Positions 50,562 to 58,955 are shown, counted from the first letter of the stretch. The stretch is 64,000 nucleotides of DNA from Chryseobacterium sp. ERMR1:04 (GCF_001297705.1 NZ_LIRF01000009.1:62001-126000), one strand, 5' to 3'. Numbers and translations: made by a program. Notes: generated by a model from the letters alone, not told the origin.

Positions 50562-51626
50562 TTAGTTTTCTAAATAATTTCTCCATTTTTTTACGGCATC
50601 CGTCATATCTTGGGGCATTGGGCTCTCAAAATACAATTCCATTTTTGTTGTAGGATGTATAAATCCTAAAGTATGAGCATGAAGAGCATGTCTTGGTAAA
50701 ATTTCGAATACGTTTTTTATAAATTGCTTATACTTAGGTAAGTTAACTCCTCGTAATGGCGTATGACCTTCATATCTTTCGTCATTAAACAGGGTATGAC
50801 CAATATGTTTGAAGTGCGCTCTTATCTGATGGGTTCTTCCCGTCTCTAATTTGCATTCCACCCAAGTCATATACTTAAATCTTTCAAGGACTTTATAATG
50901 GGTTACTGCATGCTTGCCGTGGCTTCCGTCTACATAAGTATGCATTTGCATTCTATTTTTAGGATGTCTACCGATGTGGCCGGTGATTGTTCCTTCATCA
51001 TCCTTCACATTCCCCCACACAAAAGCCCAGTATAATCTTTTGGTTTTTCTTTCGAAAAACTGTTTTGCAAGAAAACTTAAAGCATATTCATTTTTAGCAA
51101 TTACCAATAAGCCTGAAGTATCTTTATCAATTCTATGCACCAATCCTACTCTATCCAGATCAGACTTTTGGTTATTTTGTTCAAAATGATAAGCAAGGGC
51201 ATTTACTAACGTTCCGTCCCAGTTTCCAAATCCCGGATGAACTACCATTCCCGGATTTTTATCTACCACCACCAAATCATCATCCTCATAAACAATATTA
51301 ATTGGAATATTTTGTGGAACAATAACATTCAACCTTGGAGGATGGGCCAATAATACAGAAACATGATCGCCCGGCTTTACACGATAGTTTTGTTTTACCG
51401 GTAATCCGTTAACCACAACATTTCCGGCTCTGCACGTTTGTGAGATTTTGTTTCGTGAAGAATTCTGACGGTATATTAATAGAAACTTATCTATTCTTAA
51501 CGGTTCTTGTTTTTTATCAACAGTGATATTAAGATGCTCATACAATCCGCTATTCTCCTCTTCAATATCAATATTGTTGGGATCTAACAATTCTTCATCT
51601 AAAAAATCTTCGTTATCTTCTGTCAT
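50562..51626 (-). CDS. RluA-family pseudouridine synthase (RluD-like)
   Basis: The 354-aa protein has an N-terminal S4 RNA-binding domain (FLLIYRQNSSRNKI, then VVNGLPVKQNYRVKPGD) and a catalytic domain with HRIDKDTSGLLVIAKN near residue 165, where the aspartate after HRI is the nucleophile. It likely modifies 23S rRNA. It lies downstream of the PASTA gene but a terminator separates them. Confidence 0.92.
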   Translation of the reverse strand: MTEDNEDFLDEELLDPNNIDIEEENSGLYEHLNITVDKKQEPLRIDKFLLIYRQNSSRNKISQTCRAGNVVVNGLPVKQNYRVKPGDHVSVLLAHPPRLNVIVPQNIPINIVYEDDDLVVVDKNPGMVVHPGFGNWDGTLVNALAYHFEQNNQKSDLDRVGLVHRIDKDTSGLLVIAKNEYALSFLAKQFFERKTKRLYWAFVWGNVKDDEGTITGHIGRHPKNRMQMHTYVDGSHGKHAVTHYKVLERFKYMTWVECKLETGRTHQIRAHFKHIGHTLFNDERYEGHTPLRGVNLPKYKQFIKNVFEILPRHALHAHTLGFIHPTTKMELYFESPMPQDMTDAVKKWRNYLEN

Positions 51627-51648
51627 TTCTTTTTATTTTTTTACACAA

Positions 51649-51679
51649 AAGGCTTCAACATTATGAAAGTTGAAGCCTT
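51649..51679 (-). terminator. terminator after the PASTA gene
   Basis: On the minus strand, AAGGCTTCAAC pairs with GTTGAAGCCTT across a 9-nt loop, then TTGTG. Confidence 0.75.
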
Positions 51680-51700
51680 AATTGTTATGATAAATTTTTA

Positions 51701-52783
51701 TTATTCTACGACTACTTTTTTAGCTTTAGGCTTTTGAGCGGGTTGCTGTGGAGTATTTGTAGGTGTTGTTGATTTATTACTACTTCCTGTATTAGCAGTG
51801 TTAGTGCTTGCAGAAGGTTTTGGTTTTTCAGTTGTAGATGCAGCAGGTTTCGTTGCCGCAGGCTTAGGCTCTGTCTTTACTGGTTCTGTTTTATGAACCG
51901 GAACCTGAACAACAGGAGCTGCTTCTTGAGGAGCTGGATAGTTATGAGCTTCTTCGTAACGTACAGGAGGCAGTGAAGTATCAACCTTCATTCTGTATAT
52001 AGAATTTAACTGTTCAATTTTTGCATTCAGTTCAGCCGGTGTTTTCTTACTTGCCCAAAGATCTATCTGCATTCCCTGGTCCCTGACATCTCCTGAAGCA
52101 GGATCCTGATAATAAATAATATCAGATTCATCTTTACTTCCGTCCTCATGTTCTACAAGACCTACTTCAAACATACTTCTTGCAATAACGCCTCGTGCTT
52201 CTTTCACTGTTAACCCTACCACATTTGGTATTGAGATATTTCTCATTGGCCCAGAACCCACAACCACATCAATGGTTGAGAATCTAGGAATCAATGTTCC
52301 AGGTTTTACTGCATTTCCTTTGAATAATACTCTAAGAATAGCATCTTTCTGAATACTTGGTTCAAAAATAGTATCTCCGATTTTTAATCCTACCTGATTT
52401 ATTCTTTGGAAAGCTAAACCTGAATATTTATTAATCACATCCGGAATGGCTACAGGAGCCCAAGTTCTCGGATTAACTCTTAGCTGAATGGCTCTACCAT
52501 CTTTCACACGGGAACCCGCAGATGGAGACATTTTAAGAACCTGAAAAGGTCTGTATTTTGGATCATAAGTAGCACTATCTACTTCATAATCTAGTCCTGT
52601 GTCTTCCAATATCTTGACAGCATCATAGACCGATTTATTTACTACATTTGGAACTGGCGTTTCCTGACCATGTTTCGTATGGTATTCTAACCAACGAAAT
52701 GTAAGCCACACAAGGCCTACAAAGACCACGATAGCTAACAATACGTTCAGTAAAACTCTCCAATTGAAAAGTGATTTAAGCAT
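51701..52783 (-). CDS. membrane-anchored PASTA-domain protein without a kinase
   Basis: The ATG at 52783 (MLKSLFNWRVLLNVLL) is chosen, 360 aa; a GTG at 52852 is upstream of the promoter's -7 box. A single membrane helix (residues 9-28) is followed by three PASTA domains (TPVPNVVNKSVYDAVKILED, VAIPDVINKYSGLA, ISIPNVVGLTVKEARGVI). The last 90 residues are a P/T/K/A-rich tail, likely spanning the periplasm. No kinase domain is present, unlike PknB. PASTA domains bind muropeptides in known cases. It is divergent from ddl, which fits a cell-wall role. Confidence 0.88.
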   Translation of the reverse strand: MLKSLFNWRVLLNVLLAIVVFVGLVWLTFRWLEYHTKHGQETPVPNVVNKSVYDAVKILEDTGLDYEVDSATYDPKYRPFQVLKMSPSAGSRVKDGRAIQLRVNPRTWAPVAIPDVINKYSGLAFQRINQVGLKIGDTIFEPSIQKDAILRVLFKGNAVKPGTLIPRFSTIDVVVGSGPMRNISIPNVVGLTVKEARGVIARSMFEVGLVEHEDGSKDESDIIYYQDPASGDVRDQGMQIDLWASKKTPAELNAKIEQLNSIYRMKVDTSLPPVRYEEAHNYPAPQEAAPVVQVPVHKTEPVKTEPKPAATKPAASTTEKPKPSASTNTANTGSSNKSTTPTNTPQQPAQKPKAKKVVVE

Positions 52784-52809
52784 ACTTAAAAATACTTTAA
52801 TTATAACCG

Positions 52810-52817
52810 CAAATATA
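52810..52817 (-). promoter_or_regulatory. -7 box of the PASTA gene
   Basis: TATATTTG on the minus strand, 26 nt upstream of the ATG at 52783, supports that start. Confidence 0.5.
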
Positions 52818-52909
52818 ATTAATAATTTTAGAATGTCCTTTTTATTTAACACAATTCATTTTTGAATTCAAATTTTCGGAATTTCACTTATTGCATTACA
52901 TAAAATCAT

Positions 52910-52917
52910 TAAATTTG
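52910..52917 (+). promoter_or_regulatory. -7 box of the ddl-coaD operon
   Basis: TAAATTTG lies 21 nt upstream of the ddl ATG, with a TTG at 52891-52893 as a weak -33. Confidence 0.55.
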
Positions 52918-52938
52918 CCTCAATTGATACTATAGGTT

Positions 52939-53931
52939 ATGAGCAAAAAAAGTGTTGCCGTAGTTATGGGAGGCTATTCCGACGAATATGTTGTCTCCCT
53001 AAAAAGCGGTCAATTAATTTATGATTCTTTAGACAGAGATCTATATAATGTATATAAGGTAGTTATCCTTAAAGAGGAGTGGTATTTTCTAGGTGAAAAT
53101 GATAAGAAATATGCCATTAATAAAGGGGACTTCTCTGTAACATTAGATAATAATGAGCAGCTGACATTTGATGTTTGCTTTAACATTATCCATGGAACTC
53201 CGGGCGAAAATGGAATTTTACAAGCGTACTGGGATGCTATCGGGCAAACCTATACAGGATGTGATTTTTATCAAAGCGCTTTAACATTTAACAAAAAAGA
53301 TACGTTAGCGGTATTGTCAAAATACGGAATTCCTTCTGCGAAAAGTGTTTATTTAAGAAAAGGAGAAGACATTAATGTAGATGAGATCATCGAAAATCTA
53401 GGACTTCCTGTTTTTGTTAAACCTAATCAGTCTGGTTCTTCTCTGGGAATTTCTAAAGTAAAAGAAAAGTCTGAATTAATTGCTGCAACAGAAATTGCCT
53501 TTAAAGAAGATGATGAGATTTTAATTGAAAGTTTCTTAGACGGAATGGAAGTTTCAGTAGGCGTTATAGACTTTAAAGGAGAAACCATTGTGTTAGGAAT
53601 TACAGAAATTGTTCCTCAAAATGAGTTCTTTGATTACGAAGCTAAATATGAAGGCGCTTCCGAAGAAATTACCCCTGCCAGAATTGATGCCGAAACTACA
53701 AAAAGAGTGGAAGAAATCTCAAAAAGAGCCTACGATTCTCTAGGAATGAGTGGCTTTTCACGCAGTGAGTTTATTTTGATGGACGGTATTCCCTATATGT
53801 TAGAAATGAATACAAACCCTGGATTTTCTCCGGCAAGTATTCTTCCTCAACAGGCAAAAATCTATGGAATTTCTATCACAGATCTTTGCGGAAATGAAGT
53901 TGAAAAAGCTTTAGCTAAAAAATTAAAGTAA
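52939..53931 (+). CDS. ddl: D-alanine--D-alanine ligase
   Basis: Ddl makes D-Ala-D-Ala for peptidoglycan using ATP. The 330-aa ATP-grasp protein shows VMGGYSDEYVVSLKSG at the start, IIHGTPGENGILQ near 81, VKPNQSGSSLGISKV near 159 and EMNTNPGFSPAS near 296. Length and motifs are typical. coaD follows after 2 bp in the same operon; a PASTA protein is divergent. Confidence 0.96.
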   Translation: MSKKSVAVVMGGYSDEYVVSLKSGQLIYDSLDRDLYNVYKVVILKEEWYFLGENDKKYAINKGDFSVTLDNNEQLTFDVCFNIIHGTPGENGILQAYWDAIGQTYTGCDFYQSALTFNKKDTLAVLSKYGIPSAKSVYLRKGEDINVDEIIENLGLPVFVKPNQSGSSLGISKVKEKSELIAATEIAFKEDDEILIESFLDGMEVSVGVIDFKGETIVLGITEIVPQNEFFDYEAKYEGASEEITPARIDAETTKRVEEISKRAYDSLGMSGFSRSEFILMDGIPYMLEMNTNPGFSPASILPQQAKIYGISITDLCGNEVEKALAKKLK

Positions 53932-53933
53932 GT

Positions 53934-54398
53934 ATGAAAATTGCTGTTTTCCCGGGATCATTTGATCCTATCACTTTAGGACATTACGACATTATTGAAA
54001 GAGCGGCTCCGCTTTTTGATAAATTAATTATTGCCATTGGGCAGAATTCTCAGAAGAAATACATGTTTCCCCTGGAAAAAAGGGTGGAATTTATTCAAAA
54101 TTCTGTTGCCGAATTCCCCAACGTAGAAGTAGATTATTTTGAAGGTCTAACTGTTGACTTTTGTTTTGAGAAAAATGCTCAGTACATTCTTCGAGGATTA
54201 AGAAATCCTGCAGATTTTGAATTTGAAAAAGCCATTGCTCACACCAACAGAACCTTAGCTCATAAAAAATTAGAAACCGTATTTTTATTAACCTCATCAG
54301 GAAAATCATTCATCAGCAGCAGCATCGTGAGAGAAATCATCAACCACGGCGGCGAGTATGAATTATTGGTTCCTGAAGCAGTAAGAGTGAAATTATAA
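53934..54398 (+). CDS. coaD: pantetheine-phosphate adenylyltransferase
   Basis: CoaD makes dephospho-CoA from phosphopantetheine and ATP. The 154-aa protein has the nucleotidyltransferase motif FPGSFDPITLGHYDII, with T-x-G-H, and the late SSSIVREI. Length is typical. Its stop is immediately followed by the heptad array that leads the four-helix bundle gene. Confidence 0.96.
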   Translation: MKIAVFPGSFDPITLGHYDIIERAAPLFDKLIIAIGQNSQKKYMFPLEKRVEFIQNSVAEFPNVEVDYFEGLTVDFCFEKNAQYILRGLRNPADFEFEKAIAHTNRTLAHKKLETVFLLTSSGKSFISSSIVREIINHGGEYELLVPEAVRVKL

Positions 54399-54433
54399 AT
54401 AATGAGTAATTGGTAATACGTAATATTTAATAC
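54399..54433 (+). repeat. heptad array x5, left arm of the four-helix element
   Basis: Five 7-mers with TAAT at positions 2-5 (ATAATGA, GTAATTG, GTAATAC, GTAATAT, TTAATAC) start right after the coaD stop and end one base before the ATG at 54435. The 18-bp stretch TAATGAGTAATTGGTAAT at 54400-54417 recurs inverted at 54810-54827. Confidence 0.85.
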
Positions 54434-54434
54434 G

Positions 54435-54797
54435 ATGGATTTTAATCAACTATTTAGAGACAGAACCAAAAATTTCTCTATTTCCATTATTAAATCATTA
54501 TCATCATTACCTTATTCTGATGCCCTTTCAATCATTAGAAAGCAAATTATAAGGTCTTCCACTTCTGTAGCTGCAAATTATAGAGCAGTTGCAAGAGCCA
54601 GATCTGAAAAAGAAAGATTTGCTAAAATCTGTATTGTTGTTGAGGAAATTGATGAAACTCAACTTTGGTTGGAAATAATTGAGGAACTTGGATATCTAAG
54701 TCCTGAAAATATTTTAAATTTAAAATCAGAATGTGAAGAACTCGTAAAAGTAATGACAACCTATAAATTTAAATTATCACAAAATAAAACGGAATAA
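54435..54797 (+). CDS. four-helix bundle (S23-family) protein
   Basis: The 120-aa protein is of the four-helix bundle / 23S rRNA intervening-sequence protein family, with RSSTSVAANYRAVARARS near residue 40, EEIDETQLWLEII near 70 and a C-terminal helix KVMTTYKFKLS. Family members occur inside 23S rRNA introns or as free genes, and relatives (Avd) act with diversity-generating reverse transcriptases. Here there is no rRNA or reverse transcriptase. Inverted heptad arrays flank the gene closely on both sides, making a compact unit of about 430 bp. Confidence 0.9.
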   Translation: MDFNQLFRDRTKNFSISIIKSLSSLPYSDALSIIRKQIIRSSTSVAANYRAVARARSEKERFAKICIVVEEIDETQLWLEIIEELGYLSPENILNLKSECEELVKVMTTYKFKLSQNKTE

Positions 54798-54803
54798 TTT
54801 ATA

Positions 54804-54831
54804 TCACTCATTACCAATTACTCATTACTCA
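54804..54831 (-). repeat. heptad array x4, right arm of the four-helix element
   Basis: Read in reverse complement, the units repeat the GTAATNN family. Positions 54806-54828 (23 bp) are identical, inverted, to 4973-4995. The array ends 6 nt before the ATG of the TRIC-like gene. Confidence 0.85.
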
Positions 54832-54837
54832 TACTAT

Positions 54838-55470
54838 ATGCACGAACAGTTCAATTTTGCCATAGAAGTACTCGGAACGATTGCCTTTTCAATGTCGGGA
54901 AGTTTTGCAGCGATGCAAAAACGTCTTGATCCGTTTGGGGTACTTATTATTGCCTTCGTAACTTCTGTTGGAGGCGGAACTGTTAGAGATTTATTATTGG
55001 ATATTCCTGTTTTCTGGATGCACGACCTGTTAACCTGTGGCGTTATCATCATTACAAGTATTTTCACAATGATATTTAAATCACTGGAGAAAAACTTTAA
55101 AGTGACTTTATTTATTTTTGACAGCTTCGGATTGGGATTGTTTACCATCATTGGCGTTCAAAAAGGCTTACATGTAGATATCCATCCTTTAATATGTATC
55201 GGATTGGGAACTATTACAGGCTGCTTCGGAGGGATTATTCGGGATATTTTATTGAATAGAATTCCCTTGATCTTTAGAAAAGAAATTTATGCTACCGCTT
55301 GTATTGTCGGTGGTTCAGTGTTTTTATTACTCACAAAATATACTACACTCTCTTATACTTTCATCCAGATTTTCACCATTTTATTAATTGTTGGAATCAG
55401 AACATTAGCCGTAAAATACCATTGGCAAATGCCAAAATTCTATGGATATGATCATAGTTCGGAAATGTAA
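54838..55470 (+). CDS. TRIC/YadS-type cation channel family protein
   Basis: The 210-aa protein of the UPF0126 (YadS) family has two repeats of three helices: the first with AFSMSGSFAAMQKRLDPFGV and VGGGTVRDLLLD, the second with FDSFGLGLFTIIGVQKG and GCFGGIIRDILL. The fold is that of bacterial trimeric intracellular cation channels. Its ATG follows the inverted heptad array, so its original leader may have been replaced. Confidence 0.9.
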   Translation: MHEQFNFAIEVLGTIAFSMSGSFAAMQKRLDPFGVLIIAFVTSVGGGTVRDLLLDIPVFWMHDLLTCGVIIITSIFTMIFKSLEKNFKVTLFIFDSFGLGLFTIIGVQKGLHVDIHPLICIGLGTITGCFGGIIRDILLNRIPLIFRKEIYATACIVGGSVFLLLTKYTTLSYTFIQIFTILLIVGIRTLAVKYHWQMPKFYGYDHSSEM

Positions 55471-55530
55471 TTATTAATTTCAGCCCATACTATTCTTACC
55501 TTTTTAATAAAACCCTTATCGGTTAAAAAT

Positions 55531-55562
55531 AAAAAATGCACCTGAAAAATCAAGTGCATTTA
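55531..55562. terminator. bidirectional terminator
   Basis: The arms AAATGCAC and GTGCATTT form a stem between the convergent TRIC-like gene and TPR-like gene stops, with A/T runs on both sides. Confidence 0.7.
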
Positions 55563-55585
55563 TATATTTATGTGAAAAATCTATA

Positions 55586-56152
55586 TTAGAATTTCCCTCT
55601 CTGTCTCATATGAGGATTGTGTACGTGCTTTTGCATTGTTGGCATTTTCAACTGATCTTTCATCATTTTGATTTGATCTGTCATCATTCCTGCACTATCC
55701 AATCTTTTTGCTTCCTCCAGTAGTTTTTGACCTTCCTGCTTTCTTCCTTTAGAAATAGCTGCAGCAGCCAAGTTTAACGTAGCCATTGCTCTGTCATGCT
55801 TCATATTCAAGCCATATTCCAACGCTTTTCTCATTAACGGTTCTACTTTCGTAGGGTGTTCCTGCGCTAAAGTTAAACCTTGTAGATAATGAAAATAACC
55901 GTACTGAGATTTATGAAGCTGACCTTGATAATCCTTAATATTACTTAAGTATACCACGGCTTTATCCATATTTTGTTTTCTCAATTGCCAGAATGCCAAA
56001 AGGATATATTCGTTTTTAAAGAAAAGAAAAATAGGCAATGCGGCAAGAAGAAATACTACGATTCCCCAACCTAGGCTTCTTGTGAAGATCATTAAATAAA
56101 GACCTGCAATAATAAGAAGTGCTGCAATTACAATTTTTATGTACTTATTCAT
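55586..56152 (-). CDS. membrane protein with TPR-like region
   Basis: The 188-aa protein has two N-terminal membrane helices (residues 7-45) followed by a helical region of TPR-like pattern (AVVYLSNIKDYQGQLHKSQYGYFHYLQG and RAMATLNLAAAAISKGRKQEG). The tail is basic and rich in H, P and R. Function unknown. A long spacer of about 200 bp upstream contains inverted heptad arrays. Confidence 0.7.
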   Translation of the reverse strand: MNKYIKIVIAALLIIAGLYLMIFTRSLGWGIVVFLLAALPIFLFFKNEYILLAFWQLRKQNMDKAVVYLSNIKDYQGQLHKSQYGYFHYLQGLTLAQEHPTKVEPLMRKALEYGLNMKHDRAMATLNLAAAAISKGRKQEGQKLLEEAKRLDSAGMMTDQIKMMKDQLKMPTMQKHVHNPHMRQRGKF

Positions 56153-56276
56153 CTGTTATATGTATATTTTATGGGTCAGATGGAACACTCGTTACGATCA
56201 TATTCCTTTCCAGAGAAAGCTCTTTGTCGTGAGTGTTTCCTTATTAAAATTTAAGAAGTGCAAAGATAAGAAATTC

Positions 56277-56356
56277 GGTTGGTAGTTAATGGTTGTTTGT
56301 TGATGCTTTCTGGTTAAAAATTTCATGCATTTCAAAACAATCAACAGTCAACTATT
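56277..56356. repeat. inverted heptad arrays without a gene
   Basis: Left block 56277-56318 has six units of the form NGTTNNT (GGTTGGT, AGTTAAT, GGTTGTT, TGTTGAT, GCTTTCT, GGTTAAA). Right block 56336-56356 has AACAATC, AACAGTC, AACTATT, the inverted family. About 17 bp separate them. The right block contains the folA stop codon (56352-56354). Confidence 0.6.
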
Positions 56357-56846
56357 TACCTTCAATTCTTTCAAATGTTTGAAAATAGAAATCATATTGA
56401 TTTTTCTCATCTTTTTCATGAAAGACTTCCTCCGTTTTTTTCCAGATCTTTTCATTAATCTTCGGAAAGAAAGTATCTGCTTTCAAATCTGCTTTCACGA
56501 GAGTAACTATAAGTTTATCAGCAATCTCCATTGTTTGTTCATAGACATTCCCTCCACCGATAATGAAAACCTCTTCATCGATCTTTTTCGCAAATTTTAC
56601 GGCTTCTTTAATACTTCCTACAATCAGAATTCCTTCTTCAAACCAGTTCTTCTTTCTTGAAATAACAATGTTGGTACGATTAGGAAGTGGCTTCCCGATA
56701 CTTTCATATGTCTTTCTCCCCATAATAATCGGATGCTCCGAAGTAAGATCTTTAAAATGTTTTAAATCTTTCGGAAGATGCCAAAGTAATTGATTTTCAA
56801 AACCAATTTCATTCTTCTCTCCCATTGCCACCACTATTGTTGTCAT
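56352..56846 (-). CDS. folA: dihydrofolate reductase
   Basis: DHFR reduces dihydrofolate with NADPH. The real start is the ATG at 56846 (MTTIVVAMGEKNEIGFENQLLWHLPKDL), 164 aa; the longer open frame to 57080 runs antisense to lemA. LLWHLPKDLKHFK and VFIIGGGNVYEQT are diagnostic. The stop is inside an inverted heptad array. A -7 box TAATTTTG lies 16 nt upstream. Confidence 0.95.
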   Translation of the reverse strand: MTTIVVAMGEKNEIGFENQLLWHLPKDLKHFKDLTSEHPIIMGRKTYESIGKPLPNRTNIVISRKKNWFEEGILIVGSIKEAVKFAKKIDEEVFIIGGGNVYEQTMEIADKLIVTLVKADLKADTFFPKINEKIWKKTEEVFHEKDEKNQYDFYFQTFERIEGK

Positions 56847-56861
56847 TAAAATAATTTTCTG

Positions 56862-56869
56862 CAAAATTA
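56862..56869 (-). promoter_or_regulatory. -7 box of folA
   Basis: TAATTTTG reads on the minus strand, 15 nt upstream of the ATG at 56846, so the leader is short. Confidence 0.5.
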
Positions 56870-56881
56870 GCACATAATTTG

Positions 56882-56889
56882 TATATTTG
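56882..56889 (+). promoter_or_regulatory. -7 box of the lemA operon
   Basis: TATATTTG lies 32 nt upstream of the lemA ATG at 56922. Confidence 0.55.
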
Positions 56890-56921
56890 GTTAGCACAAA
56901 AAATATTAAAAAAATTAAACT

Positions 56922-57530
56922 ATGAAAAATAAAGGTTGCCTGAGCGCCGGAACCATCGGTATTGCTCTCCTTATTATTGTTGTCGTTGTCTTCTTCTGGG
57001 GAAAGAATGGATATAATAATTTTGTAGACCAAGAACAAACGGTCAATGCAAAATGGTCTAATGTAGAGACTGTTTATCAAAAAAGGGCCAATCTTATTCC
57101 TAATCTGGAAAGAACCGTAAAAGCGTATTCTAAATTTGAACAGGAAACATTAACTAAAGTTGTTGAAGCACGTTCTAAAGCGACTTCTATCAATATTGAT
57201 CCTACGAATATGACAGAAGCTGATATGGCTAAATTTCAGGCTGCGCAGGGAGAATTATCAGGATCTTTAAGCAGATTAATGGCTGTTGTAGAATCTTATC
57301 CCAACTTAAAAGCAGACCAACAATACATTAATTTCCAAAGAGAATATACTGCTATTGAAAATAGTATCAGAACTGAAACGGTTTACTACAACGATGCCGC
57401 TAAGGTTTACAATACATCAATAAAAACTTTCCCAAATAATATTTTGGCGAATTTTACCAACTTTAAAGAGAAGCCTTACTTCAAAGCTGAAGCAGGAGCT
57501 CAAAAAGCACCAGACGCTTTCTCTGAATAA
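56922..57530 (+). CDS. LemA family protein
   Basis: The 202-aa protein has an N-terminal membrane helix (residues 8-27) and then the LemA core with VDQEQTVNAKWSNVETVYQKRANLIPNL and the late YNTSIKTFPNNILA. LemA proteins sit in the envelope; their role is unclear but they often pair with TPM-domain proteins, as here. The stop overlaps the next start (TAATG). Confidence 0.92.
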   Translation: MKNKGCLSAGTIGIALLIIVVVVFFWGKNGYNNFVDQEQTVNAKWSNVETVYQKRANLIPNLERTVKAYSKFEQETLTKVVEARSKATSINIDPTNMTEADMAKFQAAQGELSGSLSRLMAVVESYPNLKADQQYINFQREYTAIENSIRTETVYYNDAAKVYNTSIKTFPNNILANFTNFKEKPYFKAEAGAQKAPDAFSE

Positions 57531-57961
57531 TGGATACTTTCTTAACAGATCAGCAGATAGCTTCCCTCGTGGAAGCTATTCAATCCGCAGAAAAACATTC
57601 TACAGGCGAGATAAGAGTGCATATAGACTCTAGTACTACTGAAGATCAAAATGCACAGAGGGCATTTGAGGTTTTTAAAAATCTTTGCCAGAATAAAACT
57701 GCAGAAAGTAATGCTGTGCTTTTTCATGTAAATTTTGGAAAAAAGTATCTTACCATTATTGGGGATATCGGAATCCACGATAAAGTATATCAATCTTTTT
57801 GGGATCATCTGCATGATGATATCACTTCAGAATTTGCTAAAGGAAACTATTATCAGGCTTTAAAAAGTGCCATTCTTAAAACAGGCACTGAACTAAAAAA
57901 ACATTTTCCTGTAAGAGGAGAAAACCCCAATCAACTTTCTAATGAGATTACGTTCTCTTAA
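57530..57961 (+). CDS. TPM-domain protein, soluble
   Basis: The 143-aa protein is a single TPM (TLP18.3/Psb32/MOLO-1) domain without a signal peptide: AEKHSTGEIRVHIDS, then NAVLFHVNFGKKYLTIIGDIGI. Some TPM domains show phosphatase activity. It overlaps lemA by one base and the next TPM gene by 20 bp, so the three are one tightly coupled operon. Confidence 0.88.
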   Translation: MDTFLTDQQIASLVEAIQSAEKHSTGEIRVHIDSSTTEDQNAQRAFEVFKNLCQNKTAESNAVLFHVNFGKKYLTIIGDIGIHDKVYQSFWDHLHDDITSEFAKGNYYQALKSAILKTGTELKKHFPVRGENPNQLSNEITFS

Positions 57962-58760
57962 AATAGTACTATCATTCGTATTGATTTGCTTTTACACTTT
58001 TGTATCAGCACAATATACGATTCCCCCAAAGCCCGCAATTTTGTATCCTGTTGTTGATGAAGCTAATTTATTAACAAAACAGGAAAAAGATCAGCTTAAT
58101 AACAAGCTGATAAAATTTGCAGATTCTACCTCAACAGAAATTGAAGTGATAATCATTCCTTCGACTAAAGGAGAAGACATCAATTTTCTGGCAACCATGT
58201 TTGGTGAAAAATGGGGAATCGGAAAAAAAGGCGTTGATAATGGCGTTGTTTTTTTAATTGCAACCGAAGATCACACCATGTCTATTCAACAAGGAAGAGC
58301 AGTTGAACAATATTTAACAGCATCCGTTACTGGGCAGATCTTAGATTACCTGGTTACTCCTAACTTCAAACAGGGGAAATGGTATCAAGGAATCAACCAA
58401 GGGACCTCAGCCATTATGGAAGCTGTACAAGGTAAATTTAAACCGATAGCCCAAGACAATGGAGGAAATGGAAGTACTTTAAAAATAATAATTATCGCAT
58501 TTGTGATCTTACTTATTCTTAGCATTCTTTTTGGAAACAAAGGCGGCGGAAGAGGTGGAAATAATGACGACGACGATGATGTAGTTATCACAAGAAGAGG
58601 TCGCAGAAATTATCCCGGCGGATTCTTTCCTTTCCCAGGTAGTTTTGGAGGCGGAGGATTCGGTGGCGGAAGTTCTGGCGGTGGCGGCGGATTTGGAGGC
58701 TTTGGAGGCTTTGGCGGTGGCGGAAGTTTTGGCGGCGGTGGCGCTTCCGGAGGATGGTAA
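57942..58760 (+). CDS. TPM-domain protein with membrane helix and glycine-rich tail
   Basis: The 272-aa protein has a signal peptide (to VSAQ), a TPM domain (about 35-160, with TSTEIEVIIIPSTKGEDI and GVVFLIATEDHTMSI), a membrane helix near 180-197 and a C-terminal 70-residue tail very rich in glycine (GGGGFGGFGGFG-type). This is the typical YgcG layout. It closes the lemA operon and is followed by a terminator. Confidence 0.9.
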   Translation: MRLRSLKIVLSFVLICFYTFVSAQYTIPPKPAILYPVVDEANLLTKQEKDQLNNKLIKFADSTSTEIEVIIIPSTKGEDINFLATMFGEKWGIGKKGVDNGVVFLIATEDHTMSIQQGRAVEQYLTASVTGQILDYLVTPNFKQGKWYQGINQGTSAIMEAVQGKFKPIAQDNGGNGSTLKIIIIAFVILLILSILFGNKGGGRGGNNDDDDDVVITRRGRRNYPGGFFPFPGSFGGGGFGGGSSGGGGGFGGFGGFGGGGSFGGGGASGGW

Positions 58761-58784
58761 TTCAGAAAGAGACCAATAAAATAT

Positions 58785-58814
58785 AATCGGGCAGCTATTG
58801 TCCGATTTTTTTTT
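58785..58814 (+). terminator. lemA-TPM operon terminator
   Basis: AATCGGGCA pairs with TGTCCGATT (one G-U), followed by T residues; the site is 24 bp after the stop. Confidence 0.85.
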
Positions 58815-58955
58815 ATTTAAAATCCTAAAAATTCACCATTTTTTTATCTTTTCTTAACATTAAATTCATTTTTACATACTAAAAACTTAATAAAAGCACC
58901 TTAAAAACGTCTTTAATTCAATCTTTTTTTATTATATTTACTGAAAACAGGTTTT

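Noticed and set aside
54435-54797. Diversity-generating retroelement accessory protein (Avd)
   Set aside because: No reverse transcriptase, template repeat or variable repeat is nearby.
54435-54797. Intervening sequence inside a 23S rRNA gene
   Set aside because: No rRNA sequence is present; neighbours are coaD and a channel gene.
56847-57080. Upstream extension of the folA reading frame by 78 codons
   Set aside because: It runs antisense to lemA, crosses both promoters, and the family start is the ATG at 56846.
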